Assembly: GCA_902729315.2 (NCBI GenBank) | Contig: LR746269.1 | Span: forward strand, 377,001 to 441,000 | Direction of reading: 5' to 3' | Source: Spirodela intermedia | Lineage: Eukaryota > Streptophyta > Magnoliopsida > Alismatales > Araceae | DNA length: 64,000 bases | Part shown: in pieces, positions 36,166-49,589 of the stretch | Layout: each line of letters starts with the position of its first letter | Position numbering within the stretch: the first letter of the stretch is position 1 | The notes under the pieces: generated by a model | What the model was told of the DNA's origin: nothing | The model's database searches: none | Seen by the model: only the letters and a program-made list of their open reading frames with translations | Position numbers and translations under genes: made by a program

Positions 36166-39023
36166 TCAACTGGTCCCGGGGCGCTCCTTGTCGAGGGCGC
36201 TGCTTCTCCGGAACCCGACAACGCTTAGCTTCGACCCTGCCGGCCTGGGTGCAAAGGGTTTCCTCTTGGTAGTTTCCGCTTGCTTCTTCCCACCTGGAGA
36301 CTCCCCCCTCGGCCGGCCGGCGCCGGAGGCCTTTACGGCAACGGGCTTCCGTTTGGCCGCCGCCGACGGCTTCTTCCAGCTCGGCGGCTCTCTCCTAGGG
36401 GTCCGATCAGAGGCCGCCGGCTTGCCCGACTTGCCGGCTGCCGGAGATCTCCCGGTTTTGGCCGCCGGCGATCTCCCGTTTCTGGTCGCCGGCTTTCTGT
36501 GTCCTGAGACCGGAGACGACGGCTTCCTTCCGAGACGGGCTTTGGCCGAGATCGCTCCGGTTTTCTTGATCTCTACGGTTCTCGTGGGCTTGGGATCGCT
36601 CTGGCGCAGCGCAGCGGCATCCCTTCTGACGCTCTCTGCGTTCAGTGTTTCCAAGCTCTCGTTCTTCATGATGGCGTCTTCAATCCTGCTGGCCAGAATC
36701 AGATCCTTCTTGGCCACAAGACTGGTCACCTGGCCTGCAAGAACATTGCTCCCATTCATCAAAAATCTCAGAACAATGTCTGAATTATGAGAGGCAGAGA
36801 TAAGCCATTAGAACGGTGGATGGTTGTCTGAAAACACTACGATTGCACAGCAACATAAGATCGTTCTATTTGATCATGAAAAAAACCCTTCAACAATTCA
36901 TAAGAGTCTGAGAGATCGACGAGCCATTAACATCATGACATATAATAAAATCTACCGGTGACCGACTGCAACGCAAATTGCAAGTAGCACACGTTGACCG
37001 AGTTGAGAGGGTCTCAAGAACTGGAAGAAATAAGATATGTTAAATATGATAACCAGCAAGAACCAGCACCGCACCTTTCGCACCCATTCGGGCAGTTCTA
37101 CCAGTGCGATGGAGGTAATCAATCTGAAATACATTAACCAAAGAAAATAAGCTCTCGTCTTTAATAAAGAGGAGGAAGTGTAATCGACATCAATGAAACC
37201 CATACCGAATTTTTCGGGAAGTCAAACATGATGACATGGTCAACATCCAAGTCGAGCCCTCGCGCAGCCAAGTCTGTGCAAACCAGAGTAGGGCAATCCC
37301 CTTCTTCATTCTTGAATTTTTTGAGGTTTTCAATCCTGCCATAAAAAATAACAACTAGCATTGAGAAAAGTAAGCTCGAATCTTTGGATGTGTTTATGGG
37401 GTAAAGATTGGAAAATGAAGTACACTGCATCATGCCATATACTGGAGAAGAAAGGGGCATGCATAAAGAACATGTTTATAATCTCATTTTACATAATTAT
37501 TACTACTTAAAAAATCATTTCGCAGATTTGGAAATAGTCAACAAATTCTATGCAGAGTTCTACATTGAATTCCTCACTGCACATTTCCTTCTATACAGTG
37601 AATAATTCACGATTGTGTGTTTCTCCGTTTTCATTGATCTGAAAAAAAAATCAAAAAGATAACAGCGGAGTAAGCAAATCACTTCACCTTTGTTCTGCCG
37701 GCACCTCTCCATGGTAATTAACCGTGAAAATTTGATTTTCACCAAGAAAATGATCAACCGCACGACTAGAATTCAGAGTATTGCAGAAGACCATGACCCT
37801 GTTTCCCTTCGCTAAACTCGGTTCAAGAACCTGATGAAATTATATCGTGTGAGCCATGATTTATGTTTTGTCCGTAGGTTTTCTCCCATGGCAAGGAGGT
37901 GCTCAACCGAAATAAATAAAAAATTGTAAGTGATCAAATTAATTGTTATGAACATAAACATAACATTATCTTGAATTAATATCGTATAGAATGGAATATA
38001 ATCCGAAACCATTTTTCCATTAGTCACCAGTAGGCACAGTGGTATCCCTAATCAATCATACTGAACCAAGTTATTCCAAAAAAGACGAAATATAGGACCC
38101 TGTAAATCCTTTAAGATAACTAGATGGAGCAAGACACACAAAAGGAGGAAATGAGCTAACAGATTATTGGCACTTAGATTCCAACTGAACATCATACTGA
38201 CCTGTAAAAGCGCCTCCAGCTTGTTTTCAGAACCCGAAAGTTTTATAAAATCATGGCGAGCAGATGCAACTTTCTTGTTGAACGTTGATGTGCGTAAATG
38301 AACAATTCCTTGAAATTCCTCATCAATCAATGTTTGCACAGCCTGTAATACCCTCAAAAAGGGTCAGAAACCCACATTGTCAGTCCGTACCGATATAAAT
38401 TGCAACAATTGAAGGGAATATTGGCTAGTATTACAACACAATTATAATTAAACTTGAATAATTCATCTCATACCAAAAACGACAACGCCAAAGACCAATG
38501 CCATTCTCATAGCCATAACTATAGCACTATCATGCGTATCTTAAGATGACGTATTCACAGCCAAAGAATAATAGCTTCCTCCAATTCAAAATCAATAGTT
38601 AACTTAAAGAATGCGACTGAACTGTATGCACCAATGACAATCCTCACGAAGACAGATGGAATAATAGATTCACAACAAAGTCATAAGTGAATTAAACAAA
38701 AAATGTTTATATTAATAACACATTAATCTAGCAAGCTTTCAGAATCGCCAACTACCTGATGCAAAAAAAGAAAAACGCATGAAACATCAGACTTTTAACT
38801 ACCCTAGGGGTAAAATACGCCTGAGGTAAGCGTGAACAAAATTAACCTTTGTCATGGTTGCAGCAACCAAGATAGTTTGAAATCCTTGATCACCAGGTTT
38901 TAATGATCGGTTCTTCAGTGGGGCAAGAAACTTCCGAATGTCAGGACCAAAGCCATGATCAAACATTGTGTCCGCCTCATCCAGGACCTGAAAAAGAGAA
39001 TCTCATAACTAAGTTGGCAGCCT

Positions 39024-39068
<45 letters not shown>

Positions 39069-40855
39069 TCTACTGACTGGCATTCGGACAGTTTGAAAAA
39101 TACCAGGTACTTGATATCGCCATAAACAATGTTTCCATCTTTGATATGCTGAAGAATCCTCCCAGGTGTACCAACAATCATATCAAGAGGAATGTTCAAG
39201 GAATCCTCTTGAGGTCTTAGGCGGCCACCTCCACTTATCATGGTAGAACGAAACCGGGCATGATGGCTTATAGATTTGGCAACACGGAATACCTAGAAAG
39301 AAATCCCATGTTTCACTTATAAAGTAAGAAACTCAAGCAATAATGACCGCTTTATAATGAATACATTAGAGATGAAACAATAACCTGCTCAGAGAGTTCC
39401 CTTGTTGGACACAGCACAACAGCTCGAGGACGCCTAGCCTTCATCAGCATACCAGACATCTCTTCATCACGCCTAATTAGCTGTATGTGAACAAATTTCA
39501 TGGTTGTAAAGATCTATTTAGAGGTTTTCAACGAGAGAAAAGAACATAGAAGTTCTCTATACCTAGTTTCAAACTTCATCTATCTTTTAATTACATGTAT
39601 TTAGCATTTCAATAATTTAATACCTTGCAGAAGATAAAGTAGCGGAGAATTTTTGTAATCACCAAGACATTGTAGGAATAATATCACTGACACTATACCC
39701 TAACGCAAAAAAAAATTCAGCAGAAGCAGATCGTGCATATACCTTAATGTTAAAAACCATAGTTATAAATCATTATAATTCTCAAATATTACAGGTAAAA
39801 TAAATCAAATGACCGCGAGAGCTTCTCCAGAAATATCTCTGGCATGAACGTACGAACTCGTCCCTAGCCAAATGTAAAGCTAAAAGGAATAAAATTTTGG
39901 GAAAATAATTTACGATTTTAACAGTGTGAGGCTAGGCCAGTGATGTTACTCATGAGCAGACATTGATAACCCCGTATTCAAAAATCTCATAGTTCTTGCA
40001 TAGATGCTGTCCACGCATTCAAACAAGCAGTCAGTGTTTTTTATCTAAACGACTGAAATAAAATAATCTTTCTGCACCAAACTGCTGTTTCATTTGCCAT
40101 GGGAAAAAATATAATTATTTTTCATTTTTTGAAGATCATTTACGATTTTCCGTGAAAGAACAAACGAGCGTAAACCATCTAACGCGTTCCACTCAATAGG
40201 GTGGTGTAGCCGTAATGCAGAATGGGGAAAAATAACCTTTTGTCGACGAAAGAGAAATTATCAACGAAGATACGTGCCGCAAAGAATGATGTTTGCGAAT
40301 AACATAAAACTCAACTAAAAAAATAGCCACCTGAACCAGAGGAAGCATATACGTGAGGGTTTTCCCCGATCCAGTGTGAGAACCCAGGACGACACTCTTC
40401 CCCTCCAGAACAGCCGGGACACCAACACACTGGATCTCCGTGGGAACTGATATTCCCATCTCTCCAAGTGCCCCCATCAACTCGTCATTCAGACCTAATT
40501 CCGAAAAGCTCGAAACGACGTTAATTTTCTCTCTGCTACTTTTCTTCACCTCAACTGCTTCGGCAGAATTGCGGAGAGAAGAGGGAGGAGCTTTCCTGCT
40601 CGGTGGATTATTCGCAGCATCCTTGAGGTGCCTAGTCCTAAGCCTCTCCAAGAGAATGGAATGGCGAGGAGGTAGAGCCGCCGGCTGAGGATCGGTAACG
40701 GTGGTGGCGGTGGAAACGCAGACGACTCCTCTAAACCCTAGAGAACTCCTGCGAGCAGATGGAACTCTGGCGGCAGAGAATATCGAGCGAGATATTATGC
40801 TCGAAGAGAAAGAGAGGGAGAGGAGAGCTCTTCCGGTCCCTCCGCCACCGCCCAT
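36166..40855 (-). CDS. RH39: DEAD-box ATP-dependent RNA helicase, chloroplast RH39-like
   Basis: Nine exons: 40331-40855, 39385-39480, 39104-39292, 38847-38987, 38202-38342, 37688-37830, 37206-37335, 37075-37123, 36166-36734. They total 1983 nt and join in frame to give 660 aa; every intron is GT-AG. Residues 1-50, Ser/Arg/Ala-rich and poor in acids, resemble a plastid transit peptide. Motifs: Q motif region with PTEIQ (138-142), motif [10 protein letters not shown] (158-166), Ia PTRELSEQ (200-207), Ib TPGRI, DEAD (273-276), motif III AAT (312-314) in place of SAT, V ARGLDLD (436-442), [12 protein letters not shown] (460-469). The basic Lys/Arg/Ser/Pro tail (about 490-660) contains GRSPAA repeats. 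Arabidopsis RH39 is needed for chloroplast 23S rRNA maturation; orthology is inferred from extended identity such as [12 protein letters not shown] and [22 protein letters not shown]. Confidence 0.95.
39029..39064. repeat. (GA)18 microsatellite in RH39 intron 3
   Basis: Reads as CT on the gene strand within the short intron between the exons ending at 39104 and starting at 38987. It forms part of a pyrimidine-rich stretch upstream of the acceptor. Confidence 0.9.
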
Positions 40856-41172
40856 CCCGGCCGCCCTCGTACAGTATCTGAGAACCTTGTTCAGCGCCGC
40901 GCTATCTCACTCCTGCTCGAAGAGGTGGATAGAGAAGAAGGCATTTCCTTAAAAATCCTTATAATACTTACAAATACAAAGTAGACGACAATATGAATTT
41001 ATTTGATATGTACCTATCCGAATACCACAACGACCCAGCTGCACCTTGGCAAATCGGCCATAACGAAACAGCAGGACTGGGCAGGGGATTGATTTATGGG
41101 CCGACTGTACTGGGCTCCGGTGTCAACGGACTATTAACTCTCATCTTTATTAGCCAATTACATTCCGATATT

Positions 41173-41271
<99 letters not shown>

Positions 41272-42340
41272 TCCCTCTCCCTATATATATAGGGTAGAGG
41301 TCTATCTCTCTCTAGACTCTCTTTTACGGTTCACACAGATATTTTGTAACATTGTCATGTTGTGGGGTACCTATTATAACACACTACAAAATAATGTTTA
41401 AATTATTGTAAGACTTATAAAAAAAAATAGAAAAATGGCATACAATATTCAGTATGGAGATGTTTTTTTTTTCTTGTTTATGTCTTTCACTACTTGAAAG
41501 AAACCAGCACCTAACTCCTTTTCTATTAAAAATATATCAAGACTTTCCTTGAAAATTATATAAAAATCTTAATAAATAAATTGCATCACCTTTACAGAAT
41601 ACTAAAACATGACTCCAAGTATTAGAATAGGTGTCATCCACAATATCTCTAATATTGTGGATTATTTTAATAAATTTATGTTGTTCTATTCGTAAAATAT
41701 AAAAGTTTACAATAAATATTAATCATTATCTTTTTACTAAGTCGACATCGGATATCCACCTCCATCATACTTCCCATTGTCAAGTAGTCCAATCACATGT
41801 CACAATTATATAAGTTTATATGAGCTTCATGTCAACTTTGTATTGACCCTCACATGTTGTTTTGTAATATCAACTTTTCTTATGTCAAGATTAATGTATT
41901 TTAGAAACTTTCATGATTTCGTTATTTATCAAAAGTCATCATATGCACACCAAACATACTCATGAAAAATTAAACTTTATTTAGTTTTAGAATGTGTTAC
42001 ACTTTAAGGATTCTAATAACACCATCAGGTATCTTGATTCTAATTGTACCAACTATTACAAGTAAAATAATTCTAGTCTACTAATCTTACAATATGACTA
42101 GCGGCTGAGATAAACTTGAAAATTATTTTACAGGAAGACACGTCAAAATTACAACTAGCATTAGAAATAAGTCTTCTATACAAAAAATTTATATACCAAC
42201 TGAATAATTTCATTGCCAATATTTTTCTCTTCATCAACATTTATTATATTACACGATACATTCTACTCTAGACAATTGTTGATAACATGTCTTATTTGGT
42301 TGCATTTTTAACACTTTCCTCTTGGTAACGTCTTAGATTT
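40856..42340. other. Intergenic, with (CT)46 tract
   Basis: 40856-40950 should hold the RH39 promoter and leader. (CT)46 lies at 41176-41267, directly after CCAATTACATTCCGATATTG (41154), a sequence that recurs at 53146 upstream of another CT tract. 41400-42330 is AT-rich with short traces of decayed retroelement DNA and no gene. Confidence 0.5.
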
Positions 42341-43287
42341 TTATCCGGATGATGAAGAGGATGGGGGCTGTAGTCTCAGAAAAACGTCTTTATCGGATAA
42401 CAGAGATAAATGGCCAGCTCCGTCGTGCAGTACACCGAAGTTACAGCTGGAGATGAGCTCGACAGAAATCCTCTCTTCTTGAAAACATGATTTATTCGCT
42501 GAACTCGCAGGAAAAGCGAGAGAAGACGGGGGTTGGAAGAGGAGGAAGAGAAGGTCGGCCGGCCGATCAAGCCCCCTGCGAGGGATCACGAGGCGGCGCC
42601 GGGCATGACGCGGCGGGGGACGCCGGCGCCGCGGTGACAGCCGTCCACCAGCTTGAGGAAATACTGGAGCTCCTCGGGATCTATGTCGTAGATCTCATGG
42701 AAGCACGACCTGATCTGGGCCTCGGCTGGGAGGATATCGCGGCAGCAGTCGGCGGACAGGGGCTTGCCGTTGGACTCCATCACGCAGTGGTGCGTCCAGT
42801 AGAGGAGCTTCAGGCAGCCGTTGGTCACCGGGTCTTCCCCCGGCACCGGCGTGAAGGCCGTCGACGCCAGTGAGCCGACGCCTGCGCCCCAGAAGATGCG
42901 GGCCCTGCGGGGGGCCTCGGCGGCGACAATGGGCTCCTCGTCGGAGACGGCGACGGCGGACGGACCAAGAGAAGCGGCCACCACGGCGAGGAACAGGACC
43001 ATGGCGGTGGCACCGCAGGGGAAGTTCTTCGCCATGTGCTATGGATGGATGGATTCTCCGACGACTGGATGGGATCCTCTCGAGATCTCTCTTCTCCTGC
43101 TCTCGCTTACTCCCCCCGTCGACAGGTCTGAACACGTAGATTTATATAATCCCAGTAGAGGATACGTTTACTACATTTCCAACGGATCACATAGAGCTCA
43201 ATTTATGTGAACTCTCACGTTACGGTGTAAATATCGGTTTTCTCATTTACGAGGAGGCGTTGCTCGGAGTGAGTAAAACTTCTGCAA

Positions 43288-43292
<5 letters not shown>
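42341..43292. repeat. Near-identical duplicated block, left copy
   Basis: Matches 50219-51170 at a constant offset of 7878 bp with no indel seen. I found two substitutions, 42364/50242 and 42436/50314, both in the 3' flank of the gene. The left edge is abrupt; the right edge is the CT microsatellite. Confidence 0.9.
42586..43035 (-). CDS. Secreted cysteine-rich protein, ECA1-gametogenesis/prolamin-like family (copy 1)
   Basis: Intronless, 149 aa. Residues 1-29 form a signal peptide (hydrophobic AMVLFLAVVAASLG, cleavage likely after AVA). The mature part has six cysteines (74, 84, 97, 98, 111, 133) in the C-x9-C-x12-CC-x12-C-x21-C spacing of the prolamin-like domain, with LYWTHHC, DCCRDI and LVDGC. 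Family members include egg-cell-secreted EC1 proteins, released at fertilisation, and other female-gametophyte peptides. Which subgroup this is cannot be settled, and expression is inference. GC-rich. The coding sequence appears identical to the gene at 50464-50913. Confidence 0.85.
   Translation of the reverse strand: MAKNFPCGATAMVLFLAVVAASLGPSAVAVSDEEPIVAAEAPRRARIFWGAGVGSLASTAFTPVPGEDPVTNGCLKLLYWTHHCVMESNGKPLSADCCRDILPAEAQIRSCFHEIYDIDPEELQYFLKLVDGCHRGAGVPRRVMPGAAS

Positions 43293-43331
<39 letters not shown>
43293..43331. repeat. CT microsatellite, right border of the left duplicate
   Basis: About 19 CT units starting 258 bp upstream of the copy-1 ATG. The right duplicate has 56 units in the same place. 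Sequence similarity between the two copies drops sharply across it. Confidence 0.95.
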
Positions 43332-43333
<2 letters not shown>

Positions 43334-44300
43334 CTCCTAATACCGGATAGGTAGACGAGTTTCTGATATCCTCTCTTTTTACTAGTACCGGCTAAAAGTT
43401 TTCCCTTCAAGGCCATTAGACTAGGGTGAGAAGGCTTCCAATTCTCGCCCAACCGATCTACACATTTACTTCTTAATGTGTTCAAAAAGTTGGTAAGTGG
43501 AAGCGTATTACAGTATTAAATATAAGGGAGGTTATTTTTTGAAATTTATTTATTTTTATAACATCTTCAGGTCTTCTCGACATATGAATCCATATCCTTA
43601 GGTTTCACAAATTCCTTAATATTTTATGATAAATACAAAGAGTTTCCTTCCTTTCACTAAATTTAAAAACCTGAGTCAATTAATGTATTTCTCCTCTAAA
43701 CTATGTTCTAACTTTATGGATCTATGAGGCTAAATAAAGAAGCACATAACTGATTTTTTTCAAGATTGACAACTCTAGAAGGAAACCTTGAATATCACTG
43801 AGAAAATATTCTTAGGTTAAGGATCTAGATACACGAATCCTGTAAGTATTCAAATATAAGATGTGAATGAGAGGCTGTTTTAATCATTATTGATCAATGT
43901 TTATAGAGTGATTATTTTCTTGGTTGATGATGCATAAGCTCTTGTAGTTGTAGTAGTGATTTTTCAGCCCTAGATGACATTGTATTTTATCTTTGGATTT
44001 ATTTTCCCTTTGCTTGAAATTTAGGGAAATTATTGATGTTATTCTTCTTAATTTGTGTTAGTTTTGGAAGATTTTCAACAATCATAAAATAGTCTTCCAT
44101 GGTTATGACATTCCTAATGCTTTATACTCTGATACACAATGTTTTTTACATGTTTCTCTCTCTCTCTCCCTCTCCCTCTTCCCCTCTCTCTCTCTCTCTC
44201 TCCCCCCCCCTCTCTCTCCCTCCCTCTCTCTCTCTCTCTCTTCCTCTCTCTTATATAGTGGCTTAGATCATCCCTATGACAAGGGGTCTACAAGAATAAG
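43332..44300. other. Diverged paralogous flank of the secreted-protein gene, left copy
   Basis: 43332 to about 44130 aligns with 51372 to about 52150 at clearly lower similarity with indels. Shared landmarks include GATAGGTAGAC, TTCAAAAAG(T/C)TGGTAAGTG and GTTAAGGATC. 44155-44250 is an imperfect CT/CCCT run. No gene recognised. Confidence 0.6.
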
Positions 44301-47300
44301 TCTTCAGAAGAGTAACTTTGTCGTCTTAAAGATTGATTTCACTAACAAATGTCAAATTGTGACAACATTCTTAATCATTCTAAATCTATCATGTCGTTCC
44401 TCAAAGGAGATAAACATGAGTTTCAGAACATCAACATAATGAATTTTCTTTCATAAGATCTATGAGATATTGTAGATAACATATTTGTATAATAAGAGGA
44501 AGAAAAGCATAACTAAAGGAGCTTATCAAGTGGGATTTAAATGCTCTTCTAATATCACAACAGACTATTTTATATGTAAATTTTATGAGAAATGTAGATG
44601 CTAAAATTTCAACAGTTGTCAATTTTAAACAAGAATATCATGGCAAAAATAAAGCAAAAAAGTAAAACTTAAATTACTCCCCAAGATGCTTTGTGACTCT
44701 TTTTATTAAATCATGTGAATCAATTCATGATTTATCTCATGGATTTCTATTATTATAAATAACATATTTTTTTGAAAAAGATAATTCAAAGATAAAATTG
44801 TTCCAAAAACTTTAAAATTCTTTGTTTAAAATTAGATCATACTATCATTGAAATTGAATAACCTAAAATCTATCTAGTTTTTTACAACAAGAGTTAATTG
44901 GATTATTATTGGCACATGAAGAACAAATGAATAGGTCTTTTGAAAAGTTTATTAAGAAAATATTTCAAGTCAAAGTTGGGATTTCAAAAAGGAAAATGTA
45001 TGATGAAGTCAACATTGATGCCCATAGTTTTGATGGTTATATATAGATATTTATTAGTAAGTTATTATCTAATTTGAATATTTATTTACATATGTCACTT
45101 AAAATCTTTTTAAATGCTTAATATATTTAAAAAAATATTATTTAGTATTCTTTATTAACAGATTATGATTTCATTACTAGTGATTAAAATATAAGGCTTT
45201 AACCATTGATATTAAGTCACTTTCTATCTTAAGATTATTTGAAAAAAAAGGATTTTTAGTTGAATAGGCATGTAGAAATGAAAAGTTGTGTATGTCATAT
45301 GGTATGAGTCAACGTGTATCGACTCATTTGCAAAAGTAAAATAGTTTCGTCTATGATATATACAATGATGTTGATCATAATATTAGTGTTTATTTTTTTG
45401 TATCTCTTCTATATAATATTATATAACTTATACATACTATCACATGTATTTAACCACCAAGAGAACAAAGAATGGACCAAAAAATTCAAGTTTGAAAAGA
45501 TAATCTTGACGATGTCATATCAAACATTTGTATGACACAAAAAAAAGAAGAAAAAATTTATGATTTAGATTTGATGCAGATACTCAACTATTTTCCATCA
45601 ACTTAAGACTCTTTGATTGGAGTTTGACTTCAAATGGCTATAAAAATAAGAATATAGAAAGTTTGGAAGGTCCAAATGTGGTTACAACATGTTTTGAAAA
45701 ATGACAAGTTTTAGAGTGATTATGATAAATAAAATAAATATTTATTTTAGAGAAGAGTACTAGACTGAAAAACTAATAAATATGTAAATGTTTAATACTC
45801 ATTGTCAAGGTCTTTATAGTGCCCATATTAATGACGAACGAAAAAAAAATAATCATCTTTGTCATCTCAACAAAGATTGATCAACTCATCTACCATAGTC
45901 ATTGCTCTCTATTAGACCCAAAGTAATTAGGTGGTGATGATAGTGTATTTGGTGAAGGCACAAAGTGTTGGTAGTCATATTTGGCCTAAGGACTTGTGTC
46001 ATTTGAGGCAATAATCATATTTAATTATTATATATTTCTAAGAATGAAAGTGAATATTCTAAAGTAGTTCCTTATAGTATTAGAATTATTTAGGTGAAGA
46101 ATGAACTAGTATAGAAGTTAGTTGTTATTTATGAGAGAGTGTTGAAATTTTTTTAACGTAGTGTGTGTCAACACATCAATTGACACATTAATAGGTTTGA
46201 ATATGAATTCAGTCTAAAACATAGTCAAAACTTCTAAAAACTCAATTCACCCCTCATTTGATATTTCAAGTAGACTTACATGAAGAATGAATAAATAAAC
46301 TTTTTCTGAAAAATCTTTTCAACAAATGTTTTATGCCAAAGTTTTGATTTCAAAAAGAGAAATGTATGATGAAGTCACATACAATCAACACCAAGACAAC
46401 CAAGATTAAAGAAATGGATATTACTATGATCATTATTGTGGCCATAGACATGGAATAAGTTGCAACATATATATAGTCATAAATACAAAACTATGATAGA
46501 GTTGAAAGTTAAAAATAACATAAAAATAAAATCACAAGATCATGTGATGTCAGTACTATAAAAGAAACATAGACACATTAAAGATTATTGTGTGATAAGG
46601 TAAAATAGCAAATTAGTGAAGTAAAATTGAAGGAAGAAGATAATTTATTTCTTACTAGTGAGACTCTATGTAGAATTATAATGATATATGATTCTTCAAT
46701 CGTACATAGAATAGTCACATGAAAAATGAAAATAAAAATATTTCAAAGTCTATAGACATCAAAGAAAGTCAAGTCTAAGTGAGAACTATGTAAAAAGTAT
46801 CTATATTGATGGTCTTAGAACTATTGAAGTCCAAATGAAATATGATATAAGGTAGTGGATAAATGATGAATATTTTTCTCTTAATTGGCACATAACTTAT
46901 TTAATTTAGGCTAATTAATATAATTTTGAAATACTTTTTATTTTGACAATAGCATGTGTGTCGTTAGAAGCAAAAAAGGAAATATGTCACCTATATCGAG
47001 TTTTAAAGTATGAAAATGAATATTTACTCTTAATATTTCAAAGTTACTATAGTACGATATCATTATTAAATTTGTAAAAATCCATAATATGATCAATTAT
47101 ATATCAATGCATTGAAGTAATTAAGGTAAAATAATATAAATTTTAGCCTATCTTTAATTTTAACTATTAATGATATTTTTTAATATTATATTTATGAATA
47201 ACATAGATTATATTTATAATTATAAGTACTTGAAAAATAGTGTCACCTTTGAGTTAATTCATGCAGATGTTTGTGGTCTAATGAAGATAGAAATAATAAC

Positions 47301-49560
47301 ATATATTTTTTGTTATTTATTGATGATTTACTCATATGAGTTGAGTATATATTTTTAATAAAAAAATTAGAAGTATTTATAATCTTATTAATTTTAAGGT
47401 ATTTTTTAAAAAACATGTGATTTTATTATTAAAGTAATCTTTGTAAATAAAGGGGAATCATATGAGTTTGGATTTTTTCTCAATATTTCTCCAACAAAGG
47501 TAGAGTCATGAGTATCACTCCCTATGAAGTATGATATTATATAAAGCCAAATGTTAGTCATTTTATAAATTATTTGATTACATCTTCTATTTTAATATAT
47601 TTTTATATCTTAAAAAAAAGATGAGAAAAGTGATAATTTAATTTTTATTTATTTTAGTGATGAGAGTAAGGGTTATCATTTATCTTGGAATAAAATTGAG
47701 TATCTATTGATATGTTATTTTTTACGAACAGAATTACTAGGATTAAAATAATACTTTGTCCGTGTATTATTAGGCCTAATACCATCCCTATTATTTGGAT
47801 GGCTTACACTCAAAAAGACAGGGACTCAAGGGTAGTTGGCCTAATGGCCCATTGAGTAGAAAGGGATAAAGACCCTAAGGGTTGTAACTGTGGGGCACCT
47901 ATTGGGAAGAAGTAATATGAGAGTTGAGGGTGCTCTCAAACTTTGTCTTGAACTACTTGGGTTCCTCTAGAAACCTTCATCTGCCCTTTCCTTTCACTAT
48001 TTTAATTCTAACTTTCCTTTCTTATTTCCAAGCATTCTCTCTTGGTTCTTCTCTATTTTGAGCTAGTGTCTTAGAGATCCTACCATTAAAAACTCTAAAG
48101 TATTATAATGGTGTTGACAACCACAATAATTCTAGTCTTGAGTCAACTCCTCTTCTAATGAAGGTATAATCTTTTAATGAAATATATAAGCTGTATTTTT
48201 ATCTTAATGGTTCCAAAACCACAAAGTTATAAAGAGGATCAAGGTAAGGAAAAATGAATTGATTGGTATGAAATTGATCCTATATAAAAATGTGTTAGAT
48301 TATAAGGCAAGACGTGTGGAAAAACCGTATGTGCTATAATATGATATTAGCTGTTTTAAAAAATATCTTATTACTAGATTTAAAATTATTAGAATTATTT
48401 TGGCAATGGTAGCTCAAATAAAATGTTCAATATTTCAATTTGATGTTAAATTGATATTTCTTAATGATTAGTGGAACAAAGATGTATAGATTGAGCAAAG
48501 ATAGATTTTTGTATTGATATCAAAGAGAAAAAAATATATAAGTTGAAGTCATTGGGCATGATATGTGAGACTTGACTCAAATCTTCATGAAAATATTTTT
48601 TATTGAAGTACAAGTGAACTATCACTTTACGTGAACTTTAAATAAGATAATATTTTGAATCTATCTATATATACATATATAGATGACATTATTTATATTA
48701 GATCATGAGTTCAAAACGTCTATGATGTCATAATTTGAAATGACTTATTTAACTTTGCTTTATAATTTCTCAAACTTTAGAGTATTAAAAACATTTATTA
48801 CACTCAAGTTTCTCTAAGCTGAGGGTCAAGAAGTGGACCTCTTAATGAGGGAGATCTGCAATCTACTCAAGAGAAGTATATTTTGGATCTATTCTAGAAC
48901 TTGAATATGATGAATTGTAAAATAGACTCTACTCTAATCAATGCTAGTGGCAATTTTGAATTGATGTTGTAACTATAAGTGTGGATGAACATCTTTACAG
49001 AAGTTTGGTTCATATTTTAATATATTTAACTCAAACTTGGTCAAATCTAATGTTTTCAGTCATTATGATTTATATATTGTCCTATAATGTGGAGCATCAA
49101 AGATAATTCTTTATTATATTCATGATACAATAATTATGGGATTTTATACAAGCATGTACCTCATTTCAATTAATTAGTTTCACCAACAAAGATTCGGCAA
49201 GATCTTTAGGTGACAAGAAGAGCACTAGTAAATTTACTTTCAACTTTAAAGCATGTGATAGCGTAGAGTTTCAAGAAATAAGAAATAACAGCATTATCAT
49301 CATCAAAAGTTGACTAAATTACTACAACATTAGTTGTACTTCCGGCATATGTATGAGGATGATCATAAAAAGTTTAATTTGATATAGATTTATTGTGTTA
49401 ATAACTCGACCATCTTAATCACCAATTTAATACTATAACAAAACATATTGAGATTTTTCATCACTATATTTTAAATCAAATTTTATTTTTATTTTCATCA
49501 CTATATTTTAAAACATATTGAGATTTCCATCACTACATTCTATTGTCCCTCTTTCTCATT
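44300..49560 (+). mobile_element. Decayed Ty1/copia element between the two secreted-protein genes
   Basis: Plus-strand translation retains the copia order. A gag-like zinc-knuckle region lies near 46430-46590. The integrase has FELIHADVCGLMKIE (about 47250) followed by a LLMIYSYE stretch. RT has IRIILAMVAQIKCSIFQFDVK (about 48380; first 20 residues only shown as IRIILAMVAQ and KCSIFQFDVK) and YIDDIIYI (48665-48690). RNase H at 49150-49450 has KSTSKFTFNF- and YCVNNS-like traces and TKHIEIFHHYI-like end. Stops and frameshifts throughout. LTRs were not paired. It fills the space between the duplicated genes. Confidence 0.75.
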
Positions 49561-49589
49561 ATTTTGATACATATCTAACAACGTATTCT

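Noticed and set aside
42487-42873. 128-codon plus-strand frame and other frames opposite the secreted-protein genes (also 50365-50751)
   Set aside because: Identical in both copies only because the DNA is identical; they overlap a gene with signal peptide and six-cysteine pattern on the other strand.
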